Assembly: GCA_023389035.1 (NCBI GenBank)
Contig: JAEWFC010000030.1
Span: 558,001 to 622,000, forward strand
DNA: 64,000 bases
Reading direction: 5' to 3'
From: Acidobacteriota bacterium
GTDB lineage: Bacteria; Acidobacteriota; Blastocatellia; Pyrinomonadales; Pyrinomonadaceae
The position numbers were made by a program, and so were the translations under genes. Shown one piece after another: positions 17,214 through 26,032 of the stretch. Each line of letters starts with the position of its first letter. Position 1 is the first letter of the stretch. Under the pieces are notes generated by a model. The model had not been told where the DNA came from, did not search any database, and worked only from the letters and a program-made list of their open reading frames with translations.

Positions 17214-18776
17214 ATGAACGAACAAAACCCGGCAGAGCCGGACAACACCAAACCGAACAATTTCTATTTTCGCGCTCTTGATCGGGTCGAGCGAATCGGC
17301 AATGCCATTCCGAATCCCGCCTTCCTGTTTTTCATTCTGGCGATCCTGGCATTGGTACTGTCAGCCGTGGTGTCTTGGGCCGGCCTTTCTGTCACGCACC
17401 CCGGAACCGGCGAGACGGTTGCCGCCGTGAACCTGTTGACCGTCGCAGGGCTGCACCGCATCCTGACCGGTCTCGTCACTAATTTCACAGGCTTTGCCCC
17501 GCTGGGCGTGGTGCTCGTCGGAATAATGGGCATTGCCGTAGCGGAGGCCAGTGGCCTGATCGGCGCGGTGCTTCGCGTGTTGGTGCTATCGTCGCCAAAG
17601 CGACTGTTAACCGCGGTCGTCGTTTTCGCCGGTGTAATGTCGAACATGGCGAGCGACATCGGCTACGTAATATTGATCCCGCTCGCTGCGATGATCTTTC
17701 TGGCGGTCGGACGGAATCCGTTAGCCGGCTTGGCTGCTGCATTTGCGGGCGTCTCGGGTGGGTTTAGTGCCAACTTACTGCTTGGCCCCACGGACGCATT
17801 GCTTGCCGGCCTGACGCAGGAAGGTGCCCGGATCATTGATGCGGCTTATGTTGTAACGCCCGCCGCAAACTACTATTTCCTGGCCGCCTCCGCCGTGCTT
17901 GTTACGATCCTCGGTACCTGGATCACTGAAAAGGTCGTAGTGCCGCGCCTAGGCGAATATCACGGCGATGTAAAGCCTGAACGGCTGGACAGACTAGATG
18001 CGAACGAGCGTCGCGGACTCTATTTCACTCTCGTCACCGCCCTGATCTTTGTCGGGTTGCTGTTGTGGGGGACGATACCGGCGGATGGCTTTTTGCGTGA
18101 TGCCAAAACGGGCAGCCTGCTACGCTCGCCGTTTCTGTCGGGCATCATCGCACTCGTTTTCTTCGGCGGTGTATTACTGGGCGTGGTCTATGGTTTTGCG
18201 TCCCGGAGTTTTACAAAGATCGACGACATTATCCACGCGATGGAAGGCGCGATGCGGACGATGTCGGTCTACCTCGTACTCGCATTTTTTGCCGCACAGT
18301 TCGTTGCGTTTTTCAATTGGTCCAACCTCGGGATCATTCTTGCTGTCGAGGGAGCAGAGCTCTTACGCAGTTTGAACCTGAGTGGCGTGACGCTCATCGT
18401 CGCGTTCGTGATCTTGTCGATCGTACTCGATCTGTTCATCGGTTCGGCTTCAGCAAAGTGGGCGGTGATGGCGCCGGTCTTTGTCCCGATGCTGATGCTG
18501 CTCGGCTATTCGCCGGAGCTCACTCAAGCCGCGTACCGCATCGGCGACAGCGTCTGCAATATCATCACGCCGCTAATGTCGTATTTCCCGCTGATAGTCG
18601 CGTTCGCACAGAAATATGATCCGAAGGCAGGGATCGGTACGATCATGTCAATGATGATGCCGTATTCAATGGTCTTCTTTATCGGGTGGACGCTGTTCCT
18701 GGTCGTCTGGTTTCTGTTTGAATTGCCGCTTGGGCCGGGAGCGGGCATCTACTATCAGGTAGGTGCGGCACCGTAA
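17214..18776 (+). CDS. AbgT family transporter
   Basis: Inner-membrane protein of 520 residues in the AbgT family, named for p-aminobenzoyl-glutamate uptake in E. coli; other members export sulfonamides with a proton gradient. Characteristic segments are the N-terminal DRVERIGNAIPNPAFLF, the hairpin region GVSGGFSANLLLGPTDALL, and SASAKWAVMAPVFVPMLM with DSVCNIITPLMSYFPLI near the C-terminus. About a dozen hydrophobic stretches are visible. It lies between purL and hemW; being next to folate-using purine synthesis fits a folate-breakdown substrate but does not prove it. Confidence 0.92.
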   Translation: MNEQNPAEPDNTKPNNFYFRALDRVERIGNAIPNPAFLFFILAILALVLSAVVSWAGLSVTHPGTGETVAAVNLLTVAGLHRILTGLVTNFTGFAPLGVVLVGIMGIAVAEASGLIGAVLRVLVLSSPKRLLTAVVVFAGVMSNMASDIGYVILIPLAAMIFLAVGRNPLAGLAAAFAGVSGGFSANLLLGPTDALLAGLTQEGARIIDAAYVVTPAANYYFLAASAVLVTILGTWITEKVVVPRLGEYHGDVKPERLDRLDANERRGLYFTLVTALIFVGLLLWGTIPADGFLRDAKTGSLLRSPFLSGIIALVFFGGVLLGVVYGFASRSFTKIDDIIHAMEGAMRTMSVYLVLAFFAAQFVAFFNWSNLGIILAVEGAELLRSLNLSGVTLIVAFVILSIVLDLFIGSASAKWAVMAPVFVPMLMLLGYSPELTQAAYRIGDSVCNIITPLMSYFPLIVAFAQKYDPKAGIGTIMSMMMPYSMVFFIGWTLFLVVWFLFELPLGPGAGIYYQVGAAP

Positions 18777-18779
18777 GCG

Positions 18780-19898
18780 ATGGCCGCCGGCGTTTATCTT
18801 CACATTCCTTTCTGTAAGTCACGATGTTCTTATTGTGACTTCGCAACCGATATCTATCGGAGCGATGAAGTCGTCGAACGTTACGTGGCAGCACTTATTG
18901 CGGAGGTAGGCTTTAGAAGATCCGCCGCCGATCAAACTGTTCGCCGAATCGACACGATCTACTTTGGCGGCGGTACTCCATCGTTGCTGAGTCCAGATCA
19001 GTTGAAACGGATCATTAATGCAATCGAGGTCAGTTTCGAATGTGCAGCCGATCTCGAGATCACGATGGAAATGAATCCGGGAACCGTGACGGCGGAAAAG
19101 CTTGACCGGTACCGGAATCTCGGGGTGAACCGCGCGAGTTTTGGGGTGCAAACTTTTAACGATCGTGACTTGAAACTGCTCGCACGCGGGCACGATGCGA
19201 ACGATGCTCGAACAACTTACTGGCTGCTGCGGGAAGCAGGTTTTGAGAATGTCAGTTTCGATCTTATTGCGGGATTGCCGGATCAAACCCTCGACGACTG
19301 GTCACAAAATCTAGATGAAGCGATCGCAATGTCTCCCGAACACCTTTCGCTGTATCTGCTCGAGATCCATGAAGCGACTCCGCTTGCTGAACAGCTCCGC
19401 TCAGGCCGTCGGCCTTTACCGGACGCGGAACTGGCAGCGGAGATGTACGAACTAATGCTCGACCGGTTGGCGGCAGCCGGCTATCAACAGTACGAGATCT
19501 CAAACTTTTCGAAGCCCGGATTTGAGTCTCGTCATAACAATAAGTATTGGCGGCTTGAGCCGGTTTTCGGTTTTGGCGTCTCGGCACATTCATTCGACGG
19601 CCGCGAGCGCTTTGCAAACGAGCGAGACACGAATGCCTACGTTCGGTTGATCGAGGGTGTTGGAGCAGCAGAAACGTTCCGCGAAACGGCGGATCTCTCA
19701 GCCGAGTTCGTTTACCTCGGCCTGAGGCTAAATGAAGGGATCGATGTCGCGGAGTATCAGGAGAGGTTCGGCCGTAATATAGACCAGACAATCGAACGGT
19801 TAACTGAAGACGGCCTCGTCTCTCGGACCAACGGCCGTCTGCGTCTGACACGGAAAGGAATGCTTTATTCAAACGAAGTATTCGCCGAATTTGTTTAG
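18780..19898 (+). CDS. hemW: HemW radical SAM protein (heme chaperone)
   Basis: Radical SAM protein of the coproporphyrinogen-oxidase-like family now called HemW, thought to insert heme into respiratory enzymes. The 4Fe-4S cluster cysteines are C12, C16 and C19 in PFCKSRCSYCDF, followed by FGGGTPSLL and GVQTFNDRDL. It lacks the extra N-terminal Cys-containing part of true oxygen-independent HemN and, at 372 residues, matches HemW. It starts three bases after the AbgT stop and is therefore probably translated from the same mRNA. Confidence 0.92.
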   Translation: MAAGVYLHIPFCKSRCSYCDFATDIYRSDEVVERYVAALIAEVGFRRSAADQTVRRIDTIYFGGGTPSLLSPDQLKRIINAIEVSFECAADLEITMEMNPGTVTAEKLDRYRNLGVNRASFGVQTFNDRDLKLLARGHDANDARTTYWLLREAGFENVSFDLIAGLPDQTLDDWSQNLDEAIAMSPEHLSLYLLEIHEATPLAEQLRSGRRPLPDAELAAEMYELMLDRLAAAGYQQYEISNFSKPGFESRHNNKYWRLEPVFGFGVSAHSFDGRERFANERDTNAYVRLIEGVGAAETFRETADLSAEFVYLGLRLNEGIDVAEYQERFGRNIDQTIERLTEDGLVSRTNGRLRLTRKGMLYSNEVFAEFV

Positions 19899-21421
19899 TT
19901 CAGACGGGTGATCCTACCTTCGACCTTCGGTGAAATGGTGGAATTCGGGGATTCCTTTATTGCCTTCTCGAACACTTCCGAATCTTTCGGAGCTTTTTCC
20001 GCGGGAAGTAGGATCTTGCCATCGGCAAACATAGTGTACCCGTCACCTGCGCGAGAAACTAGAAAGTCCGAGGTCGCAACGGTATAGATCGCATCGTTCG
20101 TCACCTTTTTCCCGCCGACCGTGGCTTCGATGATCCTCTGGCCCGGCAGCTTATTTGCGTCGAACGTGAACTTCAGCCCCGACACCTGCGGGAATCTTCC
20201 CGGTTCATTATCCTCGCGGCTGCGGGCGACACCATGCTCCAGAATTTCGAGCAGTGTTTTGCCTGTGATCTGGACCTTTATGATCGGGTTATTGAACGGG
20301 AGCATCGAGAGCACATCGCGTTTCGTTAACGGCCCGGGGTTATAAGAAAGGTCCGCTCGGATCGACCCGCCGTTCACAAATCCAATGTCCGCATCCACCG
20401 CATTTCGATAAGCATCAGCGATGAAATTACCGATATCCGTTTCCTTCGTTCGCACGGAGTGGGACAACGCATCGAGCGGTACCGCCGTAGCTCCAACACG
20501 GACCTCCAATTGATCAAGAAGATCTTTATACTTAGCAACCACAGGAGCGAATTCCGGTGCATCAGCGATCTGATCAGTTACCGGAATCACTTCCCAATCC
20601 ATGCTGGTCAGCTTGCCTGATCTCTTGTCGATAAAGAGATCAAACTTACCTACCTCACGAGCGTCGGCCCACATCTTGAAGATCGGCGTTCCATTAGCGG
20701 ATGATTGCAGCAGTGTATGCTCATGTCCGCCCAGGATCAGATCGATCTCGGCACACGCCGCGAGCTTTTTGTCCTGGGCCATAAACATATGCGTGAGCCC
20801 GACTATAGTTTGGGCTCCGGCAGCACGCATCTTCGGGATCAGTTCACCGGCGACCTTACAGAAGTCGCTGATCTGCAGATGAGCTTCTATCGATGATGTC
20901 TCACGTGTTTCGGGTAGCAGCAATCCAATGATCCCGATCTTGACCCCGCCGATCTCGCGGATCACAAAGGGCGGTAGGTCGGCAAAGGCTTTTCCGGTTT
21001 TGGTATCGATCACGTTCGCTCCGAGCCACGTGAACTTTGACTCTTTGATCCTGTCCAGAAGCTCCGGGGTCTTAATATCGAACTCATGATTCCCTAAAAC
21101 GCTGTAATCCAGGCCGACCATGTTCCAGGCGTCGATCATCTGTTTGCCGCGGTAGGTGCGGGTCTCTACCGATGGTGAAAGCGTATCGCCGCCGAGAGTC
21201 AGAATAGTGTTCGGATTTTCCGCCAGAGCATTTTTACGGATCGTCATTACACGAGCGAGGCCGCCGCGTGCCCCGCCATCCACAGGAGTGAACTGGTACG
21301 TATCGTTTAAATGCAGAATTGTCACCCGGACGATCTCGCTCTCTTGAGCAGACACGCCGCTGCTCAAGAGACTGACAAGCACAACGAACAAGGCTGGCAG
21401 GAAACGGTCAAATACGCGCAT
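19895..21421 (-). CDS. Secreted 5'-nucleotidase / metallophosphatase
   Basis: Exported 508-residue enzyme of the UshA-type 5'-nucleotidase family. A signal peptide (about 1-25, ending VSAQ) precedes the metallophosphoesterase domain with LHLNDTYQF, LGGDTLSPS, LGNHEFD and GLTHM/GGHEHT metal and substrate motifs; the second half is the 5_nucleotid_C domain with FIADAYRNAVDADIGFVNGG. It hydrolyses extracytoplasmic nucleotides or nucleotide sugars. The gene overlaps the upstream tryptophan dioxygenase by 14 bases and is convergent with hemW. Confidence 0.92.
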   Translation of the reverse strand: MRVFDRFLPALFVVLVSLLSSGVSAQESEIVRVTILHLNDTYQFTPVDGGARGGLARVMTIRKNALAENPNTILTLGGDTLSPSVETRTYRGKQMIDAWNMVGLDYSVLGNHEFDIKTPELLDRIKESKFTWLGANVIDTKTGKAFADLPPFVIREIGGVKIGIIGLLLPETRETSSIEAHLQISDFCKVAGELIPKMRAAGAQTIVGLTHMFMAQDKKLAACAEIDLILGGHEHTLLQSSANGTPIFKMWADAREVGKFDLFIDKRSGKLTSMDWEVIPVTDQIADAPEFAPVVAKYKDLLDQLEVRVGATAVPLDALSHSVRTKETDIGNFIADAYRNAVDADIGFVNGGSIRADLSYNPGPLTKRDVLSMLPFNNPIIKVQITGKTLLEILEHGVARSREDNEPGRFPQVSGLKFTFDANKLPGQRIIEATVGGKKVTNDAIYTVATSDFLVSRAGDGYTMFADGKILLPAEKAPKDSEVFEKAIKESPNSTISPKVEGRITRLN

Positions 21422-22214
21422 CAGAAATATCCTCGATCTTTAGATGTGTCCTCGCTTCCCACAGTTCCGGGAAAAACTTTTTGCTGAGCGTTGTTTGCAG
21501 GTAGCCGACACCTTCAGATCCGCCGGTGCCCCGCTTCATCCCCAACATTCTTTCGACCATCTGGATATGGTTATATCGCCACGCTATTATCAGTTCGTCG
21601 TGCTCAATCAGCAGGTCCTGCATATTGTAGAGCTCTGCATATTTCTCGGGGTGAGTGAGGATCTCGACAGTTGCTTCGATCCGCTCGTCGTGCGTCGTTG
21701 AAGGTAAACCGCCCCGTTCGACCAATGCCCAAAAGGCATCCGCAAGAGACGGTCCGTTGAACCTGTCGCTAAGTCTGCGATATGCGAACTCGTCATCCGT
21801 GAACGAGTCTAAGATCTTTGCGTCCTTTGCCCCGGATGCGAATTCCAACTCCCGAAATTGCATTGATTGAAATCCGCTCGCGGGGTTCAATTTGTCGCGG
21901 AATTCCAGGAATCCGATCGGGGCCATTGATTCGAGAACGTGTATCTGTGTTACAAGGATCCGCTCGATCGAGACGATCCCTCTAAGGGAATGATTGGCGC
22001 GAAACATGCGGCCTTCTGTGATCCAGCCAATGCAGCCGTCGACCTCGTGCAAGATCTGTTTGAACCACAACTCGTATGTTTGGTGGATGATTATGAAGAG
22101 CAGTTCGTCATGGCTAACGGGATCCGACAAGGTCGCCTGCAGGCCGATGAGTTCACGAACCTTCAGATATTTGTTGTAAGAAAGCGGTGCGGCTTTTCCG
22201 TATTCGTTCGACAT
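21408..22214 (-). CDS. kynA: Tryptophan 2,3-dioxygenase
   Basis: Heme enzyme opening the indole ring of L-tryptophan to N-formylkynurenine, the first step of the kynurenine pathway. At 268 residues it has the usual bacterial length. Visible family motifs are LIGLQATLSDPVSHDELLFI, HQTYELWFKQIL near residue 54, FLEFRDKLNPASGFQSMQFRE with the substrate-carboxylate Arg, and the C-terminal heme-His region WRYNHIQMVERMLGMKRGTGG. Kynureninase and formamidase are not in the window. The downstream nucleotidase overlaps it by 14 bases. Confidence 0.95.
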   Translation of the reverse strand: MSNEYGKAAPLSYNKYLKVRELIGLQATLSDPVSHDELLFIIIHQTYELWFKQILHEVDGCIGWITEGRMFRANHSLRGIVSIERILVTQIHVLESMAPIGFLEFRDKLNPASGFQSMQFRELEFASGAKDAKILDSFTDDEFAYRRLSDRFNGPSLADAFWALVERGGLPSTTHDERIEATVEILTHPEKYAELYNMQDLLIEHDELIIAWRYNHIQMVERMLGMKRGTGGSEGVGYLQTTLSKKFFPELWEARTHLKIEDISDARI

Positions 22215-22269
22215 TCTTTTCTCTGAGTTTTCGACGTCAATCTTCTTTCATCGACCCTTGCATGTCAAT

Positions 22270-22298
22270 TTTCGCAACGTTTTCAGATGTTTGCGAAA
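22270..22298. promoter_or_regulatory. Inverted repeat upstream of csp promoter
   Basis: TTTCGCAA (22270-22277) and TTGCGAAA (22291-22298) are perfect 8-bp arms 13 bases apart, ending 8 bases before the TTGACA box. It could be an operator for the csp gene or for the divergent dioxygenase gene. Confidence 0.4.
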
Positions 22299-22306
22299 GA
22301 TTTGTC

Positions 22307-22335
22307 TTGACACGGCACGAAAATATAAGTAAATT
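22307..22335 (+). promoter_or_regulatory. Probable promoter of the cold-shock gene
   Basis: A consensus TTGACA (22307-22312) and TAAATT (22330-22335) are 17 bases apart. It would give an unusually long leader of about 215 bases before the csp start, as is common for cold-shock genes. Confidence 0.55.
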
Positions 22336-22393
22336 CACTTCGTCAATCGAAAAATACGCAAATTCACTCTGTAAAATCCTGTATCTTAAGGAC

Positions 22394-22422
22394 TAACGCC
22401 ACTCGGACGGCGTTGAGTTTTT
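22394..22422 (+). terminator. Terminator-like hairpin in the csp leader
   Basis: TAACGCC and GGCGTTG arms around an 8-base loop are followed by GAG-TTTTT. It lies between the promoter and the csp start, so it would act as an attenuator if functional. Confidence 0.4.
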
Positions 22423-22557
22423 CAGATTCGCCCGCCCGCACGCGTCCGCCACATCCGGACGTGAACGCAGCGTGATTTGCCCGCTTTTCTATTGCGACCC
22501 AAATTGAAATCAGGAGAACGATCGGCTGGTTCCAGCGATCCGGAGGAGTTGCGAAGT

Positions 22558-22770
22558 ATGAATAAAACGATTGGAATGGTCAAATGGTTTAACAACGCTA
22601 AGGGTTATGGCTTTATAGAGAAACCCGGCGAGCAGGACATATTTGTCCATTACAGTGCTATCACGGGCGATGGGTATAAGACTCTTATCCAGGGCCAAGA
22701 AGTCGAATTTGAAGTAACCAACGGGCCCAAGGGGCCGCAGGCCGAGAACGTGATGAAGGTCGCAGGCTAG
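22558..22770 (+). CDS. Cold-shock domain protein
   Basis: 70-residue CspA-type protein binding single-stranded nucleic acid; such proteins melt RNA structure and act as RNA chaperones. Both RNP motifs are present: KGYGFIEKP (RNP1 region) and DIFVHYSAI (RNP2), followed by GQEVEFEVTNGPKGPQAENV. The start ATG at 22558 follows GGAGGAG with good spacing; 27 in-frame upstream codons belong to the leader. It has its own promoter, a 215-base leader and its own terminator, so it is a single-gene transcript. Confidence 0.96.
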   Translation: MNKTIGMVKWFNNAKGYGFIEKPGEQDIFVHYSAITGDGYKTLIQGQEVEFEVTNGPKGPQAENVMKVAG

Positions 22771-22811
22771 ATCTCAGACTCTGTAGCTGCGATCCTATAT
22801 TCCAAAATGAC

Positions 22812-22843
22812 AGGGCGGACCGTAAACGGTTCCGCCCTTTGTG
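22812..22843 (+). terminator. Rho-independent terminator of the csp gene
   Basis: AGGGCGGACCG and CGGTTCCGCCCT form a long GC-rich stem with one bulged T and loop TAAA, followed by a short T run. Confidence 0.75.
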
Positions 22844-22863
22844 TTTCCGCAATAGTTCTTGCC

Positions 22864-23184
22864 TCAGATCAGATCATCGCCACGCGCTTTGAGTGTGCGG
22901 CGCCAGAGCTCGCGGTAAGAGGTGAACCGTGAGATAAGCGTATTGAGCTGATAACGCTGTGCGAACGAGAGCGTACGGTTATCGCTGATCCGTTTGATAT
23001 TTGATTCGAGTCGCGCTCGAGCCTCAAGCGGCGGACGCTTAACGGAGCCGGCGAAGAATATGTCGAAATCGATCTTCAGCTTTCTGATGGCGTCATCGAT
23101 CCGTTTTAGTTCCTGATCAACCGCGGCGGCCTGCTCGAGCCTGGACGGTGTCGAATTGTACATCTTGTTTGGAGGAGTAGCCAT
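22864..23184 (-). CDS. Conserved helical protein of unknown function
   Basis: 106-residue protein, highly charged and predicted helical: RLEQAAAVDQELKRIDDAIR, FDIFFAGSVKRPPLEAR and RYQLNTLISRFTSYRELWRR. The FFAG...PP...RI...L..AQRY.....L..RF....ELW pattern recalls the C-terminal domain of the Myxococcus MXAN_5187 group, which I recall but cannot confirm here; function unknown. The start is uncertain: ATG at 23184 has no clear ribosome binding site, and the frame stays open to 23280. It is divergent from selA. Confidence 0.6.
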   Translation of the reverse strand: MATPPNKMYNSTPSRLEQAAAVDQELKRIDDAIRKLKIDFDIFFAGSVKRPPLEARARLESNIKRISDNRTLSFAQRYQLNTLISRFTSYRELWRRTLKARGDDLI

Positions 23185-23298
23185 AATTTGAAATGTAGAG
23201 CGGGGTTTGCGAAGGACATGGGGTAGCCTCTTTAAGTAAAGCAGAATCGACTGGATATTTCCACACTTTTCTCGCGCCACACGGTAGAATTGGAACCT

Positions 23299-24714
23299 AT
23301 GGATCCTACACAGGCTCGATCATCTAAACCCAAACTTAGCTCTCTTCCGTCGGTCAGTGATCTAATAAATACCGATGCTGGAGCGTTGATCGCCGAAGCC
23401 GTTGGCCAGTCGAAGCTAACCGATTGGTCGCGAGAAGTGATCGGGGAGCAACGACAAGAACTCTTGTCCGGCAAACAGATGACTCGAGAACAGCTCGTAG
23501 CGCTTGGCGGTGAGTCGCTGCTTCAGCGTCTCGAGAAGGAAGATAGGGCCCAACTCCAGGGAGTGATCAATGCGACCGGGGTGATCATTCACACAAATCT
23601 CGGACGAGCGCCGCTTTCCCAACAAGCTATCGACGCCGTCGTCATGGCGGCACGCGCGGCAACGGTCGAATATGACCTCACGACCGGAGAGCGTGGCAGG
23701 CGCGGTGGAAACATTGATGCATTGATCTGCGCGATAACGGGAGCAGAGGCGGCAGTAGTGGTTAATAATTGCGCGGCTGCAGCCTTGCTCGTTTTGTCGG
23801 CACTGGCGTCCGGCAAGGATGTGATCGTCTCGAGAGGTGAGTTGGTCGAGATCGGTGGGGACTTCCGAATCCCCGAAGTTTTGGAGCTATCCGGATGCAC
23901 ACTGCGAGAGGTCGGTACCACGAACAGAACAAAGCTAGCAGACTACGAGCGAGCGATAAGTTCGAACACAGGAATGATCCTTCGCGTCCATCCATCGAAT
24001 TTCAGGGTTAAAGGCTTTACCGAAACCCCTGCTGCGGCTGAACTTGCAACTCTCGCTGCCGGGAGGGGTTTGATCTCTTTCGAGGATGCCGGATCCGGGG
24101 CCCTGATCAACCTTGCCCCTTACGGATTGGGCGATGAGCCTTTTATCACACGGTCCTTGTCTGACGGCGTTGACATCGTAAGCTTCAGCGGGGACAAGCT
24201 GATGGGCGGGCCTCAGTCAGGATTTATCGTCGGGAAACGCGATCTGATAGAACGCATTCGACGCCATCCGCTATACAGGGCCCTACGCGTTGATAAGCTA
24301 ACCTACGCGGCTCTTCAGGCAACGCTTATGTCGTTTCGACGAGGTCGGGCGGTCGATGAGATACCAGTCCTGCAGATGGTCTCTTACGACCCTGCTCGGC
24401 TTCGCGCACGTGCCGAAACACTTCTTTCCCGGATAACACCCTTTGCCGACGGTTTCAACTTAGAGGTCGGATCGACGGACGCAGTTCTCGGAGGGGGTGC
24501 AGCTCCAGACGTAACGTTCGCGTCTTTTGCGGTAGCCCTGACACATTCTTCGATAGGCGCCGATCGGATCGCCGAAGCGTTGCGAAGATCAACGCCTCCC
24601 GTTATCGCCCGTGTTCACGACGGTAAAGCGCTGCTCGACATGAGGACCGTGAACGAGTCGGATGATGAAAAGATGTCCCGGACAGTTTCGGACACCCTTG
24701 CAGCGATCGTTTAA
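23299..24714 (+). CDS. selA: L-seryl-tRNA(Sec) selenium transferase SelA
   Basis: PLP enzyme that converts Ser-tRNA(Sec) to Sec-tRNA(Sec) using selenophosphate. At 471 residues it has full family length. The N-terminal helical domain (RPSVSDLINT-like start SLPSVSDLINTDA) is followed by VINATGVIIHTNLGRAPLS, the tRNA-binding ARAATVEYDLTTGERGRRGG segment, and the PLP lysine K300 in FSGDKLMGGPQSG. The ATG at 23299 is preferred to the TTG at 23290. Neither selB, selD nor a tRNA-Sec is in the window, so the rest of the selenocysteine machinery must be elsewhere. It is convergent with serC. Confidence 0.94.
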   Translation: MDPTQARSSKPKLSSLPSVSDLINTDAGALIAEAVGQSKLTDWSREVIGEQRQELLSGKQMTREQLVALGGESLLQRLEKEDRAQLQGVINATGVIIHTNLGRAPLSQQAIDAVVMAARAATVEYDLTTGERGRRGGNIDALICAITGAEAAVVVNNCAAAALLVLSALASGKDVIVSRGELVEIGGDFRIPEVLELSGCTLREVGTTNRTKLADYERAISSNTGMILRVHPSNFRVKGFTETPAAAELATLAAGRGLISFEDAGSGALINLAPYGLGDEPFITRSLSDGVDIVSFSGDKLMGGPQSGFIVGKRDLIERIRRHPLYRALRVDKLTYAALQATLMSFRRGRAVDEIPVLQMVSYDPARLRARAETLLSRITPFADGFNLEVGSTDAVLGGGAAPDVTFASFAVALTHSSIGADRIAEALRRSTPPVIARVHDGKALLDMRTVNESDDEKMSRTVSDTLAAIV

Positions 24715-25799
24715 CCCTTTCGATCGCTGAAATCTTTCATAAAATCCACCAGAACGCGGACGCCCTCGATGGGGAAAGCGTTATAGATCGACGCGCGCAA
24801 ACCACCGACCGAGCGATGTCCCGCAAGACCAGACATCCCTGCTGCCTCTGCCTCGGTGCAGAATTCTGCTTCGAGCTCTTGCGTCGGAAGCCGAAACGTT
24901 ACGTTCATTCTTGAGCGTGCCTCACGTTCGGCATGTCCGGCATAGAAACCATCGCTGCTGTCGATGGCGTTGTAGACAAGTCGAGACTTTCCCTCGTTGA
25001 TCTTTGCGATGCCTTCGACACCGCCTTGGTTCTCAAGCCACTCTGTGATCAGCCCAATTAGATAAATGCCCCAGGTGTTTGGTGTGTTAGGCATCGACCG
25101 TTCGTTCGCAAAGACGCGATAGTCGAGCAGCGTCGGCAGACCGGCAGGAACCCGCTCAAGCAGATCGTCCCGAATAATCACGACGGTCAACCCGCTAGGG
25201 CCGATGTTTTTCTGGGCACCTGCATAGATCATTCCGTATTTGGCAACGTCAATAGGCTTTGAAAGGACGTTAGACGAGGCGTCGCAGATCACGGGAATCG
25301 AACCCGCGTAGAGGTCGTAGTCAAATTCTACGCCATGTATCGTTTCATTTGAGCAGTAGTGCACGTAGTCAGCGGCTTCGCTAAATGCGATCTGCTGCGG
25401 TCGGGGAATGCCGGTGTAACCGTTCTGTTCGGTTGAGAATACCGCTTCAGCATTTCCCATCTTTCTGGCTTCGGCAAGTGCCTTTTCGCTCCATGCACCC
25501 GTGATCACATACTGGGCCAGGCCTCCCGCTGTCAGCAGATTCATCGGTATCATGCTGAAGTGTAGCGATGCGCCGCCGGAGATAAAAAGTACTCTGTAGT
25601 TCGGCGGTACATTCAGCAGCCTTCGCAGCGCGGCCTCGCTCGCTTCCAGCACTTCGATAAAATTCGTCGACCTATGGCTGAGCTCCATCACGCTCATACC
25701 GGTGCCGCGATACGATGTGATCTCGCTTCGGGCTTTTTCAAGTACCTCGACAGGCATCGTCGCCGGACCGGAACTAAAATTAAATACTCTATAAGTCAT
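24711..25799 (-). CDS. serC: Phosphoserine aminotransferase SerC
   Basis: PLP enzyme making phosphoserine from 3-phosphohydroxypyruvate and glutamate; it also serves pyridoxine synthesis in some bacteria. The 362 residues start with the family-typical MTYRVFNFSSGPATMP, then RGTGMSVMELSHRS, the PLP-phosphate region FISGGASLHFSMIPMNL, catalytic Lys in YAGAQKNIGPSG, and the C-terminal GHRSVGGLRASIYNAFP. The frame continues 71 codons further upstream, but that part has no family similarity. It overlaps selA by four bases, tail to tail. Confidence 0.95.
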   Translation of the reverse strand: MTYRVFNFSSGPATMPVEVLEKARSEITSYRGTGMSVMELSHRSTNFIEVLEASEAALRRLLNVPPNYRVLFISGGASLHFSMIPMNLLTAGGLAQYVITGAWSEKALAEARKMGNAEAVFSTEQNGYTGIPRPQQIAFSEAADYVHYCSNETIHGVEFDYDLYAGSIPVICDASSNVLSKPIDVAKYGMIYAGAQKNIGPSGLTVVIIRDDLLERVPAGLPTLLDYRVFANERSMPNTPNTWGIYLIGLITEWLENQGGVEGIAKINEGKSRLVYNAIDSSDGFYAGHAEREARSRMNVTFRLPTQELEAEFCTEAEAAGMSGLAGHRSVGGLRASIYNAFPIEGVRVLVDFMKDFSDRKG

Positions 25800-26032
25800 T
25801 GGCAGCAGTGATCCATTTGAAAGAATGACGATGATATCACCGGCCTGAGCGGCATAGAAAGCGTCGGATCGTAACCGATCCTTTTGATCGTACAAAGGCA
25901 TTACGGAGCCGCTCGCCTGGCTTAACATCATCCCGCAGAATGATGTAAAATGGGATAATTTCAACAACCCTATCAACCGATATCGCATCGTATCGGAGCT
26001 TGGTTTTCGCAATATCCGGAGGAATCCCGAAA

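Noticed and set aside
25800..26012. 71-codon upstream extension of the serC frame
   Set aside because: No similarity to SerC family N-termini and no ribosome binding site; the ATG at 25799 gives the standard start.
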